A stretch of DNA of 20,937 bases, from NCBI GenBank assembly GCA_021639925.1, contig JAJXEL010000018.1, positions 1-20,937 of the forward strand, read 5' to 3'. This stretch comes from Alphaproteobacteria bacterium (lineage in GTDB: Bacteria > Pseudomonadota > Alphaproteobacteria > CAAGCB01 > CAG-977). A program made the position numbers and the translations under genes. A model generated the notes under the pieces. That model made no database searches. It had not been told where the DNA came from and saw only the letters and a program-made list of their open reading frames with translations. Of this stretch, positions 5,751 through 14,819 are shown piece by piece. Each line of letters begins with the position of its first letter. Positions within the stretch are counted from its first letter, which is position 1.

Positions 5751-8700
5751 ATGAAATTTTCAAAAATTCCCGAAAAGCACCTGCTGGCCGGCGTGCCGGA
5801 TAGTTATGCCGCTTTGGTTTTGGCGGAAATGACCCGGCAGACGGGCGACGTTGTTCATATCTGCCGTGATGACATGCGTTTGGCGGCATTGACGGAACAA
5901 TTGGGATTTTTTGCTCCCGATCTGGACGTTCTGCCTTTTCCGGCATGGGATACCGTGCCGTATGACCGAGTGTCGCCGAATACCGATGTTGTTGCCCGGC
6001 GGTTGGAAACGCTGTCAAACCTGCATGCCGGAAAAGGAAAAGCTCCCCGGCTGGTTGTTACGACCGTCAACGCCGTTTTGCAGCGTGTGCCTCCGTTTGA
6101 TTTTTTTAAAGCTTCGCTTTGCGCCGAAGCCGGAAAAACCTTTGACGAACAGGCTTTTCATCGGTTTTTGGAAAAAAACGGTTATCAGCGCACGGAACAG
6201 GTTATGGAAGCCGGGGAATATGCCGTTCGCGGCGGTATTATTGACGTGTTTGCGCCGGGAACGGCGGAACCGCTGCGGCTGGATTTGTTCGGCGACGATC
6301 TGGAAACGATCCGCACGTTTGACCCGATGACGCAGCGCACGACCGGCAGGCTGGACCGTTTTGTTTTCAAGCCTGTCAGTGAAGTCGCTCTGGACGCCGA
6401 AGCTGTTTCGCGTTTCCGCACAAATTACCGCGAACTGTTCGGGCCGGGATCCGACGATATTTTATACCAAAGCATTTCCGAAGGCCGGCGGTTCCAGGGC
6501 ATGGAACATTGGCTGGCGTTATTTCACGACGGTATGGATACGCTGTTTGCTTTTGTGCCGGAGGCGGTTGTTTCTCTGGATTATCAGGCAGACGAAGCGG
6601 CCCGGGCGCGTTTTGAACAGATTGAAGAATTTTATCAGGCGCGCAAAGACGCCGAACAAAGCGGCCTGTCCGAAGGCGGCATGATTTATCACCCCGTTCC
6701 GGCAGACCGGCTGTTTTTGGATCAGGCAGAGCTGGACCGGTTATTGGCGGGCAGGGCGGTTTACCGGCATTTTCCTTTTGCGGCGCCCGAAGAAAAGGGA
6801 CAGACGGACGTTATTGACGCAGGCGGCAGGGCGGGACGCGATTTTTCGGCCGAACGCGCGGTGCCGGATACGGATATTTATGAAGCGGCGCGCCAATTTA
6901 TCGTTGAAGAACGGCTGAATAAAAAACAGGTTGTATTATGCGGTTTTTCAACCGGATCGCGCGCGCGGATCGCTTCTTTGTTAAAAGAACGCGGCGCTCC
7001 GAGCGTCGAAGTTGAAACATGGGAACAGGCGTTAAAAACAAAAGACGGAACGCCTTTTGCCGTTTTGGGACTGGATCAGGGATTTCGGACGGAAAAGCTG
7101 TGTGTTTTATCTGAATCGGACATTTTAGGAGACCGGCTGGTACATTCCGTCAAACGAAAAAAGCGCGGAGACCAGTTTATTTCCGACGTTTCGGCTTTGA
7201 ATGAAGGGGATCTGATCGTCCACATTGATCACGGGATCGGCCGGTATAAAGGATTGGAAACGCTGCAGGTCGGCGGAGCACCGCATGATTGTGTCTGTCT
7301 GGTTTACGCCGATGACGACAAGCTGTTTGTCCCCGTTGAAAACATTGAAGTTTTATCGCGTTACGGTTCCGAACAGGCGGGCGTTCTTTTGGACAAACTG
7401 GGCGGGGCGGCGTGGCAGGCGCGTAAATCGCGTCTGAAAAAACGGATCCGCGATATGGCGGAGGCTTTGATAAAGGTCGCGGCGCAAAGATATTTGAAAA
7501 AAGCCGATGTTCTGCCTGTTTCGGCAGGTATTTACGATGATTTCTGCGCCCGTTTTCCCTATGCCGAAACGGAAGATCAGGAAAAGAGCATTCAAGACGT
7601 TTTAAACGATTTGACCAAAGGCCGCCCGATGGACCGGCTGGTCTGCGGCGACGTCGGGTTCGGCAAAACGGAAGTCGCCCTGCGCGCGGCTTTTACGGCG
7701 GCCATGAACGGCGTTCAGGTGGCGGTTGTCGTGCCGACCACCCTTTTGGCGCGCCAGCATTACGAAACGTTTGCCAAACGTCTGGCCGGATTTCCCCTGC
7801 GCGTGGCCCAGCTGTCGCGTTTAACGGGCGCGAAACAGGCGGCCGCCGTTAAAAAAGAACTGGCGGAAGGCCGTCTGGATATTGTCGTGGGGACGCATGC
7901 TTTGCTGGCGAAAACCGTTTCTTTTAAAAATCTGGGGCTTTTGATCGTCGACGAAGAACAGCATTTCGGCGTCGCGCACAAAGAACGCCTGAAACAGCTG
8001 CGTTCCGATGTTCATGTTTTAACGCTGACGGCGACGCCTATTCCCCGCACATTGCAAATGGCTTTGACAGGAGTCAGAGAGCTCAGCATCATCGCGACGC
8101 CGCCGGTTGACCGGCTGGCCGTGCGCACTTTTGTTTTGCCTTTCGATCCCGTTATTATCCGCGAAGCGCTCATGCGCGAACGTATGCGCGGCGGACAGAC
8201 TTTCTACGTCTGCCCGCGTATTTCCGATATGGACGAAGTCATGAAGAAATTAAAAGCGCTCGTCCCGGAAATCAAAGTCGTCGCCGCCCACGGCCGTATG
8301 AGCCCCAAAGAACTGGAAGACATTATGACGGCTTTTGCCGACAAAAAGTACGACGTTCTGCTGTCCACGACAATTATTGAATCCGGTCTGGACATGCCTT
8401 CGGTCAACACGATCGTCATTCACCGCGCGGATATGTTCGGGCTGGCGCAGTTATATCAGCTGCGCGGCCGTGTCGGGCGGTCAAAAACGCGCGGATACGC
8501 TTATCTGACTTTGCCGGCGAAACAAAAAGTCGGCAAAACGGCTTTGAAACGCATGGAAGTCATGCAAAAACTGGATACGCTGGGGGCGGGATTTACTCTG
8601 GCCAGTTACGATTTGGATATCCGCGGGGCGGGTAATCTGCTGGGGGAAGAACAATCCGGACATATAAAAGAAGTCGGTATCGAGCTTTATCAGAAAATGC

Positions 8701-9218
8701 TGGAAGAAGCCGTTGCCGAAGCCCGCAGCGGCGGTTTGCCCGAAGAAGAAGAACAAACCGCCTGGTCGCCGCAGATTAACGCCGGCATGCCCGTTTTAAT
8801 CCCGGAAAGCTATGTGCGCGATCTGGGAATACGCATGGGATTATACAAACGTCTGGCCGAAATGACGGAATTAAACGAAATCGAATCTTTTGCCGCCGAA
8901 ATGACGGACCGGTTTGGCGCGCTGCCGGCAGAGGTGGAAAATTTACTGGAAATCATTGCGATCAAAACGCTTTGCCGCAAAGCAAACGTTGAAAAAATCG
9001 AAGCCGGCCCCAAAGGCGCCGTGATTACACTAAGAAATAATCGCTTTCCAAATCCTGCCGGACTTGTTAAATTTATAGCGCAGAACAATGGCGCGGCGAA
9101 GCTTCGTCCTGATCAGAAAATCGTTTATAAACGTGTGTGGGATATTGCGAAAGACAGGATCAGGGGAATGCGGAAACTGATGGCAAAAATGGCGGAGATT
9201 GCTCTGGAAACACAATAA
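5751..9218 (+). CDS. mfd: Transcription-repair coupling factor Mfd
   Basis: A 1155-residue protein, full length for Mfd, which pushes RNA polymerase stalled at a lesion off DNA and recruits UvrA. The N-terminal UvrB-homology module spans about 1-340. The RNA polymerase-interacting (CarD-like) domain is at about 480-555, with the signature GDLIVHIDHGIGRYKGLE. The translocase motor has Walker A GDVGFGKT (633-640), DEEQH (734-738), TATPIPRT (760-767) and QLRGRVGRS (903-911). The translocation-in-RecG motif is at about 953-970 (YDLDIRGAGNLLGEEQSG). The C-terminal UvrA-masking domain covers about 1015-1130. CGGAG lies 10 nt before the ATG. The gene diverges from recG, which shares the same translocase motor, and is followed 47 nt later by purU. 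Confidence 0.97.
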   Translation: MKFSKIPEKHLLAGVPDSYAALVLAEMTRQTGDVVHICRDDMRLAALTEQLGFFAPDLDVLPFPAWDTVPYDRVSPNTDVVARRLETLSNLHAGKGKAPRLVVTTVNAVLQRVPPFDFFKASLCAEAGKTFDEQAFHRFLEKNGYQRTEQVMEAGEYAVRGGIIDVFAPGTAEPLRLDLFGDDLETIRTFDPMTQRTTGRLDRFVFKPVSEVALDAEAVSRFRTNYRELFGPGSDDILYQSISEGRRFQGMEHWLALFHDGMDTLFAFVPEAVVSLDYQADEAARARFEQIEEFYQARKDAEQSGLSEGGMIYHPVPADRLFLDQAELDRLLAGRAVYRHFPFAAPEEKGQTDVIDAGGRAGRDFSAERAVPDTDIYEAARQFIVEERLNKKQVVLCGFSTGSRARIASLLKERGAPSVEVETWEQALKTKDGTPFAVLGLDQGFRTEKLCVLSESDILGDRLVHSVKRKKRGDQFISDVSALNEGDLIVHIDHGIGRYKGLETLQVGGAPHDCVCLVYADDDKLFVPVENIEVLSRYGSEQAGVLLDKLGGAAWQARKSRLKKRIRDMAEALIKVAAQRYLKKADVLPVSAGIYDDFCARFPYAETEDQEKSIQDVLNDLTKGRPMDRLVCGDVGFGKTEVALRAAFTAAMNGVQVAVVVPTTLLARQHYETFAKRLAGFPLRVAQLSRLTGAKQAAAVKKELAEGRLDIVVGTHALLAKTVSFKNLGLLIVDEEQHFGVAHKERLKQLRSDVHVLTLTATPIPRTLQMALTGVRELSIIATPPVDRLAVRTFVLPFDPVIIREALMRERMRGGQTFYVCPRISDMDEVMKKLKALVPEIKVVAAHGRMSPKELEDIMTAFADKKYDVLLSTTIIESGLDMPSVNTIVIHRADMFGLAQLYQLRGRVGRSKTRGYAYLTLPAKQKVGKTALKRMEVMQKLDTLGAGFTLASYDLDIRGAGNLLGEEQSGHIKEVGIELYQKMLEEAVAEARSGGLPEEEEQTAWSPQINAGMPVLIPESYVRDLGIRMGLYKRLAEMTELNEIESFAAEMTDRFGALPAEVENLLEIIAIKTLCRKANVEKIEAGPKGAVITLRNNRFPNPAGLVKFIAQNNGAAKLRPDQKIVYKRVWDIAKDRIRGMRKLMAKMAEIALETQ

Positions 9219-9265
9219 AATCAAAATGTTATCTTTTGTTTTTGATAAAATAGGTTAAGTTTAAA

Positions 9266-10135
9266 ATGCACAAAGAAACCCATATTTTAACAATCACATG
9301 TCCCGACAAAACGGGAATTGCCGCGCGTGTTTTCGGCTTTATCGCCGATCAGGGCGGTTTTATTACCGAAGCCGCGCAATTCGGCGACGAACTCAGCCGT
9401 TTATTCTTTATGCGCATTGTTTTTACGACGCGGACGGAAAACAGCTTTCGCGCCGAATTTAAATCGGCTTTTCAAGCGGTTGCCGCCGAATTCGATATGA
9501 CATGGAAACTGCATAACGGCGACAGACCGGCGCGGCTGCTGCTGGCCGTGTCAAAAGAAAGCCACTGCCTGAACGATTTATTGTACCGTTACCGAGCGGG
9601 GCTGTTGAATATCGACGTTGCCGGAGTTGTTTCAAATCACGAAGACATGCGCGATTTCGTGGAATGGCATAAAATCCCTTATTATTATTTTCCTTTGCCC
9701 AAAGGCTCTTCGTTTGAAGAAAAGCGGGCGCAGGAAAACAAAATACTGGGGCTAGTGGACGAACTGCAGATAGACCTGGTTGTTTTGGCGCGTTATATGC
9801 AGATTTTATCCGACGACATGTGCCGCGCGCTGACAGGCCACTGCATCAATATTCATCATTCTTTCCTGCCCAGTTTTAAAGGGGCAAAACCGTATCATCA
9901 GGCTTATGAACGCGGAGTTAAACTGATCGGGGCGACGGCGCATTATGTAACGGCGGATCTGGACGAAGGCCCGATTATCGAACAGGCCGTCGAACGTGTC
10001 GATCATACAAATACGCCGGCGCAGCTGGTGGCAATCGGCAAAGATTTGGAAAATATCGTTTTGGCGCGCGCCGTCAGGTACCATACGGAACGCCGCGTTT
10101 TATTAAACGGCCGCAGGACCGTCATTTTTAAATAA
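9266..10135 (+). CDS. purU: Formyltetrahydrofolate deformylase PurU
   Basis: A 289-residue cytosolic enzyme that hydrolyses 10-formyl-tetrahydrofolate to tetrahydrofolate and formate, balancing one-carbon pools. The N-terminal ACT-type regulatory domain covers about 5-85 (ITCPDKTGIAARVFGFI). The C-terminal formyl transferase fold follows from about 88, with the catalytic triad in place: N195 and H197 in NIHHSFLPSFKG, and D233 in DLDEGPII. Length and both domains match the family. The N-terminal ACT domain separates it from PurN. The stop is 12 nt before the GTG of the Crp-family gene, so the two are probably cotranscribed. The sequence before its ATG, AAGTTTAAAATG, is the same as that before mfd. 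Confidence 0.95.
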   Translation: MHKETHILTITCPDKTGIAARVFGFIADQGGFITEAAQFGDELSRLFFMRIVFTTRTENSFRAEFKSAFQAVAAEFDMTWKLHNGDRPARLLLAVSKESHCLNDLLYRYRAGLLNIDVAGVVSNHEDMRDFVEWHKIPYYYFPLPKGSSFEEKRAQENKILGLVDELQIDLVVLARYMQILSDDMCRALTGHCINIHHSFLPSFKGAKPYHQAYERGVKLIGATAHYVTADLDEGPIIEQAVERVDHTNTPAQLVAIGKDLENIVLARAVRYHTERRVLLNGRRTVIFK

Positions 10136-10147
10136 CGGAGGACAAAG

Positions 10148-10837
10148 GTGAAAATAGATACCATTCCGCTTTTCAGTGCGACTTCGGAAACTTTCAGATC
10201 CGAAATGGACAAGTTTCTGCGTTGGAAATCTTTTCATGTGGGGCAGGAAATTATCAACCGTGAAGATAAAAATTCGGACCTGTTGTTTGTCCACAAAGGA
10301 AAAGTGCGGATTGTTATTTATACCTTGTCCGGCCGCGAAGTCACGCTGGACGATATCGAAGCCGGCGGTTTTTTCGGCGAAATGGCCGCGATTGACAAAG
10401 AACCGCGTTCAGCGTCCGTTATTGCCCTGGAACCTTCGGAAATTGCTTTTCTGTCGGCGGAACGGTTTGAAGAGGGGCTGAAAAAGGAATCTCAGGTGGC
10501 TTTGCGTATTATGCAAAGAATGTCAATGATTATCCGTCATGCCAATGAAAGGATTGTCGAACTGTCCACATTGGGGGCCAATAACAGGATTCATGCGGAA
10601 ATTCTGCGCCTGGCACGCAAGAAAGGAATAGAAAAAGACGGTAAAATTTTCATTTCGCCCATTCCCGTGCACAGCGACATAGCCGCCAGAATCAGCACCG
10701 TGCGCGAAACGGTTGCCCGCGCAATGAGCGATTTGGCCAAACAAGGCATTGTCACCCGCGAAAATGGCGCTTTGGTCGTTCACGATATGAAACGGCTGGA
10801 ACAGATGGTTCAGGACGTCCGCGGCGATATCCTGTAA
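10148..10837 (+). CDS. Crp/Fnr-family transcription regulator
   Basis: A 229-residue regulator. The GTG start at 10148 is supported by GGAGG 6 nt upstream. The cyclic-nucleotide-binding domain is at about 10-120, and the phosphate-binding cassette is conserved: G77-E78 and R87-S88-A89 match the ligand residues of Crp, so cAMP or a related nucleotide is a plausible effector. A dimer helix at about 115-145 leads to a winged helix-turn-helix at about 145-215, with the recognition segment SDIAARISTVRETVARAMSDL region near 176-196. There is no N-terminal cysteine cluster, which argues against an Fnr oxygen sensor. It sits 12 nt after purU and 21 nt before the Sel1 gene. Its targets cannot be read from the window. 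Confidence 0.9.
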   Translation: MKIDTIPLFSATSETFRSEMDKFLRWKSFHVGQEIINREDKNSDLLFVHKGKVRIVIYTLSGREVTLDDIEAGGFFGEMAAIDKEPRSASVIALEPSEIAFLSAERFEEGLKKESQVALRIMQRMSMIIRHANERIVELSTLGANNRIHAEILRLARKKGIEKDGKIFISPIPVHSDIAARISTVRETVARAMSDLAKQGIVTRENGALVVHDMKRLEQMVQDVRGDIL

Positions 10838-10858
10838 AACTGGTAAAGGAGGAAAAAC

Positions 10859-12433
10859 ATGAAATTTCACCATTTTAAACGTTTTATCCTGACCGGCGGC
10901 GTTTCCTGGCTGGCGATGAGCGGCGTTGCCGTCGCAACGTATCAGGAAGCCATGCAGGCTTTCGGCGAACAGGATTATGTTTTCGCCCTTGAAGAATTCA
11001 CCCGTCTGGCGGACAAAGAGCAAAACGCCGACGCCAGGTATCAGCTGGGGCGCATGTACGAACAAGGTGCCGGCGTTCCCAAAGACGAACTGAAAGCCAT
11101 GCAGATTTACCAGCAGGCGGCGCAGGAAGGCAGCGGCCCGGCAGCGTTGAAAATCGGCAACGCTTATTATACCGGACAGGGCGTGGAAAAGGATTACAAA
11201 AAAGCCTTTCAATGGTATCAAAAAGCCGCGGAAAAAAACAATTACCCGGCTCAGTATAATATCGGCCTGATGTTGGAAGAAGGGCTGGGGGTAAAAAAAG
11301 ATCTGATCCGTTCTTTTGACACTTATAAACAATCGGCGGAACAGGGATATGCTCCGGCGCAGATGGCTTTGGGACGCATGTATTTAAAAGGGATCGGAAC
11401 GCCGCAGGATTTTACCCAGGCGATTTTCTGGTACAAACTGGCGGCTGACCAGGGAAACGTCCAAGCGCAGATGGAATTGGCAAATTTATATGCAAATACG
11501 ACAATCCGGGGACTGCCGTTCAATATTATCGGGGCGCATGTTTACTTTAACCTGATTTCGGCTTATGGGCCGTCTCCGATGAAAGAAGAAGCGGCCGTAA
11601 AACGTAACGAATTAACGCAAAAAATGAAAAACGAAGAGGTTTTGGTCGCCCAAAACAGAGCGCAAAAATGGAAAAAGAAAACGCGCGAAGAATCTCTGCC
11701 CAGCCTGGTTCGTGAAGCTACTTTGCTGGAAGAAGAAAATAGCGTCGGTTCGACTGAAAAAAAACAGGAAGAAAAACAGGAAAAAGAGGAAATAAAGCTG
11801 ACCGTTCAAACGGATATACAGGAAATTATCGTTGCCGCAGGTATTTCCAGACGCGATTTGAACAAAGCTGTCCGCGAAGATAATTTTCAACCGGTTGCCG
11901 CCGCATTGAAAGAAAAAATTAAAGCTGGCGATAAAGTTGCGCAACTGGCTTTGGCCGATTTATATCTGCTGGGGCAGGGTATGAAACCTGAACCGCAGGA
12001 AGCCGTTAAAATTTATACTCAGCTGGCAAAGGATAATGATCCGATTGCCCTGTATCGTCTTGCACCGCTGTATTGCGAAGGAAACGGCGTAAATCCGGAT
12101 CTGGCAGAATGTTATAAATATATGCTGCTGGCCAAAAAATATGCGGACGAAGCTTCTTTGCCGGCCGTTTCGGAATCTCTGCAGATGCTGGACGAAAACC
12201 TGGATAAAGAAATCCGCGACACCGGAAAAAAAATGGCTGACCAATGGGGCGAAAACAAAGAAGAGAAAAAAGAGGAAAAGAAAAAAGGATTATTCGGTAT
12301 GTTCGGCGGCGATTCCGATGAAGCGGACGCAATGACAAAGCCCGAAAAAAATGAAGTAAAGCAGGAAGAGAAAAAACAGAAAGAACCCGCAAAGGGACCT
12401 GCCGAAGAAGAAGATTTATTTTCCGATCTGTAA
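10859..12433 (+). CDS. Exported Sel1-repeat (SLR/TPR-like) protein
   Basis: A 524-residue secreted protein. Residues 1-26 form a Sec signal peptide, with a likely cut after A24-V-A26. Sel1 repeats of about 36 residues follow at roughly 57-92, 93-128, 129-164, 165-200 and 201-240, and a second group at about 357-392 and 393-430. Between them lie a charged coiled-coil-like linker (about 240-315) rich in Glu and Lys, and a segment at 315-355. The C-terminus from about 463 is highly charged (E/K runs) and ends in EEEDLFSDL. Sel1 proteins are protein-interaction scaffolds; a periplasmic adaptor or envelope signalling role is inferred. GGAGG lies 6 nt before the ATG. The two repeat blocks and lysine-glutamate tails suggest flexible tethering. 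Confidence 0.9.
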   Translation: MKFHHFKRFILTGGVSWLAMSGVAVATYQEAMQAFGEQDYVFALEEFTRLADKEQNADARYQLGRMYEQGAGVPKDELKAMQIYQQAAQEGSGPAALKIGNAYYTGQGVEKDYKKAFQWYQKAAEKNNYPAQYNIGLMLEEGLGVKKDLIRSFDTYKQSAEQGYAPAQMALGRMYLKGIGTPQDFTQAIFWYKLAADQGNVQAQMELANLYANTTIRGLPFNIIGAHVYFNLISAYGPSPMKEEAAVKRNELTQKMKNEEVLVAQNRAQKWKKKTREESLPSLVREATLLEEENSVGSTEKKQEEKQEKEEIKLTVQTDIQEIIVAAGISRRDLNKAVREDNFQPVAAALKEKIKAGDKVAQLALADLYLLGQGMKPEPQEAVKIYTQLAKDNDPIALYRLAPLYCEGNGVNPDLAECYKYMLLAKKYADEASLPAVSESLQMLDENLDKEIRDTGKKMADQWGENKEEKKEEKKKGLFGMFGGDSDEADAMTKPEKNEVKQEEKKQKEPAKGPAEEEDLFSDL

Positions 12434-12443
12434 GAGGTAAGCA

Positions 12444-13193
12444 ATGTCTGAACAGCTGATGCTTAAAAACGGGGATTGCCTGTCCCTGCGTCATATTGAT
12501 GGAAAAAAGCCGTTTGAAATTGTTTTCATGCATGGCACTTTGTCTGATAAAAATGCTTCAAAGTCTTTGTTTTTAGAAGATTTTTGCCGCAAAAACAATA
12601 TCGGGTACACGGCTTTTGATTTCATCGGCCACGGGGAATCTTCGGGCAAATATACGGACGGGACAATCGGCATATGGTTTGAAAACGCTTTGGAAATTAT
12701 TGACCGGGTAAGCTCGCTTCCCTTGATTTTGGTCGGCAGCTCTATGGGCGGCTGGATTGCCCTGCTGGCGGCCAGAGCCCGGCCGCAGCGTATCAGGGCC
12801 GTCGTCGGTCTGGCTGCCGCGGCTGATTTTACGATTGATGTCTGGCATTCTTTTTCCGACGGGCAAAAACGGGAAATTGCCGAAAAAGGCGTTATCTATA
12901 CGCCCAACGGCTGGACGGAGGAGGGCGATCCGTGGACGAAACGGCTGTTTGACGATGCCGAACAGTATTTGTTGCTGAAAGGAAAAGACAGCCTTGACAT
13001 TCAATGTCCGTTGACTTTGATTCACGGGGCAAAAGACGATTGCGTTCCCGTTGAAACGGCTTTTAAAATCATGGACGCCGCGAAAACAGAAAATGTGAAA
13101 GCCGTTATTTTGAAAAACAGCGGACACCGCTTGTCGGAACCAAACGAACTGTTTGTTTTAGAACAGGAATTGTTAAACCTTATGAAGGCATAA
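12444..13193 (+). CDS. ABHD10-like alpha/beta hydrolase
   Basis: A 249-residue cytosolic serine hydrolase. The nucleophile elbow is G98-S-S100-M-G102, the acid is D198 in HGAKDDCVP, and the base is H228 in SGHR, so the triad is complete. The order of motifs (FDFIGHGESSG, LVGSSMGGW, GAKDDCVP, SGHR) closely resembles mitochondrial ABHD10, a depalmitoylating and acyl-glucuronide esterase, from memory of that sequence. The exact substrate here is unknown. The gene begins 10 nt after the Sel1 stop behind AAGAGGT. Its stop lies only 4 nt from the motB stop on the other strand, leaving no room for a normal terminator between them. Confidence 0.88.
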   Translation: MSEQLMLKNGDCLSLRHIDGKKPFEIVFMHGTLSDKNASKSLFLEDFCRKNNIGYTAFDFIGHGESSGKYTDGTIGIWFENALEIIDRVSSLPLILVGSSMGGWIALLAARARPQRIRAVVGLAAAADFTIDVWHSFSDGQKREIAEKGVIYTPNGWTEEGDPWTKRLFDDAEQYLLLKGKDSLDIQCPLTLIHGAKDDCVPVETAFKIMDAAKTENVKAVILKNSGHRLSEPNELFVLEQELLNLMKA

Positions 13194-13197
13194 GCCG

Positions 13198-13860
13198 TTA
13201 TTTGTAAACAGGATCCATGCGCAGGCGGACGCGGCGGTTGCGCCGTTGATTATGGGCGATCGGTTCGCCATTGGCGTCTCTGTTCGGATAGCGCGGCTGT
13301 ATGTCAGCCAGGCCGACAGCGCGCAAACGGGTCGGATCAATGCCGTTTTGAATTAAAAAACGGGTAACGGCGGACGCTCTGGCTGACGATAATTCCCAGT
13401 TGGACGGAAACTGCGGCGTATTGATCGGATTATCGTCCGTATGTCCCTGAACTTCGAAACGGAAAATTTTGTAACGTGGCGCGTTAAGCGTTGAAACCAG
13501 GCGGCGCAGAACAGGGATTGCCGCTGATTTTAAAACGGCGGATCCGTTGTCAAAGAAAGTGTCGGCTTCCAAATCCAGAATCAGACCGATATGATCGCTG
13601 CCCAGCGCCGCGACAGATTCCATTTCAAGCGCCCTTAAATCATCGTCCAGATCGGCCCGCAACAATGCGATCGGTTTATCGACGGGCCTGTCCATAAATT
13701 CGCGCGACATGCCGGTACGGATCTGTTCAAACATGACGGTATCCATTTTTGACGCGGCCAGCAACATAACGAAAAAACATAACAACAGCGTTACACAGTC
13801 GCCGTATGTGTTCATCCATTCGTCAGTATTAATCTCTTTTTTCTTTGGCGGCATCGGCAT
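13198..13860 (-). CDS. motB: MotB-type flagellar stator protein
   Basis: A 220-residue inner-membrane protein of the flagellar stator. A single transmembrane helix at about 20-37 contains D21 in WMNTYGDCVTLL, matching the essential ion-binding Asp (D32 of E. coli MotB). A plug/linker region follows at about 40-90. The OmpA/MotB peptidoglycan-binding domain is at about 95-215, with GHTDDNPI (139-146), NWELSSARA (154-162) and NQRRNRRV near 204-211. It is shorter than E. coli MotB (308) but carries all core parts. AAGGA precedes the ATG. It follows motA by 15 nt. PomB or another OmpA-type stator subunit is an alternative name; no other flagellar gene is in the window. Confidence 0.9.
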   Translation of the reverse strand: MPMPPKKKEINTDEWMNTYGDCVTLLLCFFVMLLAASKMDTVMFEQIRTGMSREFMDRPVDKPIALLRADLDDDLRALEMESVAALGSDHIGLILDLEADTFFDNGSAVLKSAAIPVLRRLVSTLNAPRYKIFRFEVQGHTDDNPINTPQFPSNWELSSARASAVTRFLIQNGIDPTRLRAVGLADIQPRYPNRDANGEPIAHNQRRNRRVRLRMDPVYK

Positions 13861-13875
13861 GTTTTGTCGTCCTTT

Positions 13876-14676
13876 TTAACGCTGCATATCGCGGTCGATC
13901 AGGAAATGCTGCGAAGGATCAAGGAATGCGTTCAGCTTGTCCTGAATATAGCGCGGGCTTTTGCGTTCGGCTAACAAAACCAGGCTTTCGGTAATCAGCA
14001 GATTGCGGAACAGCGTATCGTCGGAACGCGACGTCAGATTAATACCGGCCGGCAGATAAATCAGACGGGCGGACATAACGCCGTAAAACGTCGTAATCAA
14101 AGCAACCGCCATACCCGTTCCGATAGAAGCGGGGTCCGCCCCCATATTGCCCAGCATCACGACCAGCCCGATCAACGTTCCGGCCATACCGAACGCCGGC
14201 GCGTTTGAACCGATATTATTTAAAACGTCAATCGGTTTATTGTTTCTTTGATAAGCGCTGAAAGCGGATTCCTTTAAAATCTCACGGACTTCGTTGCCCG
14301 TATATCCGGAAATGACCAGTTCCACGCCGTATTTTAAAAACGGGTCGTCGTCCCCGACGGTCGTCATGGCGTCGTTTTCCAGCCCCTGCAGGCCATTTTT
14401 CTGCGTAATATAAGCCCAGCGGACAAAACGGCCGACTTCATCTTTGTAAGAAATCGAACTGTCCTTATAAAGCTTAAAAATCGACAGCCATTTTTTATTG
14501 GCCAGGTGAACATCGGCGGCGCTGTAAGCAATCAGCATCGCGAAATACGGACCGATCAGAACCAGAATAAAACTGTTCAGATCCCAGAACATTAAAACAT
14601 TGTCTGTTGCCAGACGGATTGAAACAAATACAATGCCCCAGCCGATAATAATACCGATAAGAGAACTTTTAGACAT
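13876..14676 (-). CDS. motA: MotA-type flagellar stator protein
   Basis: A 266-residue membrane protein that with MotB forms the ion channel driving flagellar rotation. Four membrane helices lie at about 5-23, 36-54, 155-176 and 186-208. The cytoplasmic loop contains RWAYITQKNGLQGLE (86-100), the charged rotor-facing region. P160 (NAPAFGMAGTLIG) and P209 (YLPAGINL) match the two conserved prolines of the family. The motif ADPASIGTGMAVALITTFYG is diagnostic. Ion specificity (proton or sodium) cannot be set from these features alone; the sequence resembles the PomA/short-MotA group. AAGGA lies 6 nt before the ATG. It diverges from the cyclic-di-GMP gene across about 200 nt. Confidence 0.93.
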   Translation of the reverse strand: MSKSSLIGIIIGWGIVFVSIRLATDNVLMFWDLNSFILVLIGPYFAMLIAYSAADVHLANKKWLSIFKLYKDSSISYKDEVGRFVRWAYITQKNGLQGLENDAMTTVGDDDPFLKYGVELVISGYTGNEVREILKESAFSAYQRNNKPIDVLNNIGSNAPAFGMAGTLIGLVVMLGNMGADPASIGTGMAVALITTFYGVMSARLIYLPAGINLTSRSDDTLFRNLLITESLVLLAERKSPRYIQDKLNAFLDPSQHFLIDRDMQR

Positions 14677-14713
14677 AATCGATCCTTAGTCAATACAAGC
14701 TTTCAAATGATAA

Positions 14714-14742
14714 TTTTTACAGCGTGAAAACATAAAAATCAA
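14714..14742 (-). promoter_or_regulatory. Promoter of motA-motB
   Basis: On the minus strand TTGATT (14742-14737) and TAAAAA (14719-14714) are spaced 17 nt apart. The predicted start is near 14706, about 30 nt before the motA start codon. It shares TTGATTTTTAT with the opposite-strand promoter at 14792. Confidence 0.5.
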
Positions 14743-14791
14743 CGTTTAAAAAAGAAAGTACATATTTTTTAAAGGACATGCTAAATTTTCT

Positions 14792-14819
14792 TTGATTTTT
14801 ATCTGCCATCAGTTATAAA
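14792..14819 (+). promoter_or_regulatory. Promoter of the GGDEF/EAL gene
   Basis: TTGATT (14792-14797), a 16-nt spacer and TATAAA (14814-14819) form a good sigma70-type promoter. Its predicted start near 14826 lies before the only ATG at 14839, which is followed two codons later by TAA. Confidence 0.55.

Noticed and set aside
9220..9250. Terminator between mfd and purU
   Set aside because: ATCAAAA and TTTTGAT can pair, but the stem is AT-only with a large loop and no T-tract after it.
10148..10837. Fnr-type oxygen sensor
   Set aside because: There is no cysteine in the N-terminal region to hold an iron-sulfur cluster, while the Crp-like nucleotide contacts are kept.
10523..11332. A 269-codon open frame on the minus strand
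   Set aside because: It lies antisense to the Crp-family and Sel1 genes, whose motifs and ribosome-binding sites are clear. Its translation shows no domain and is rich in Phe and His as expected of a shadow frame.
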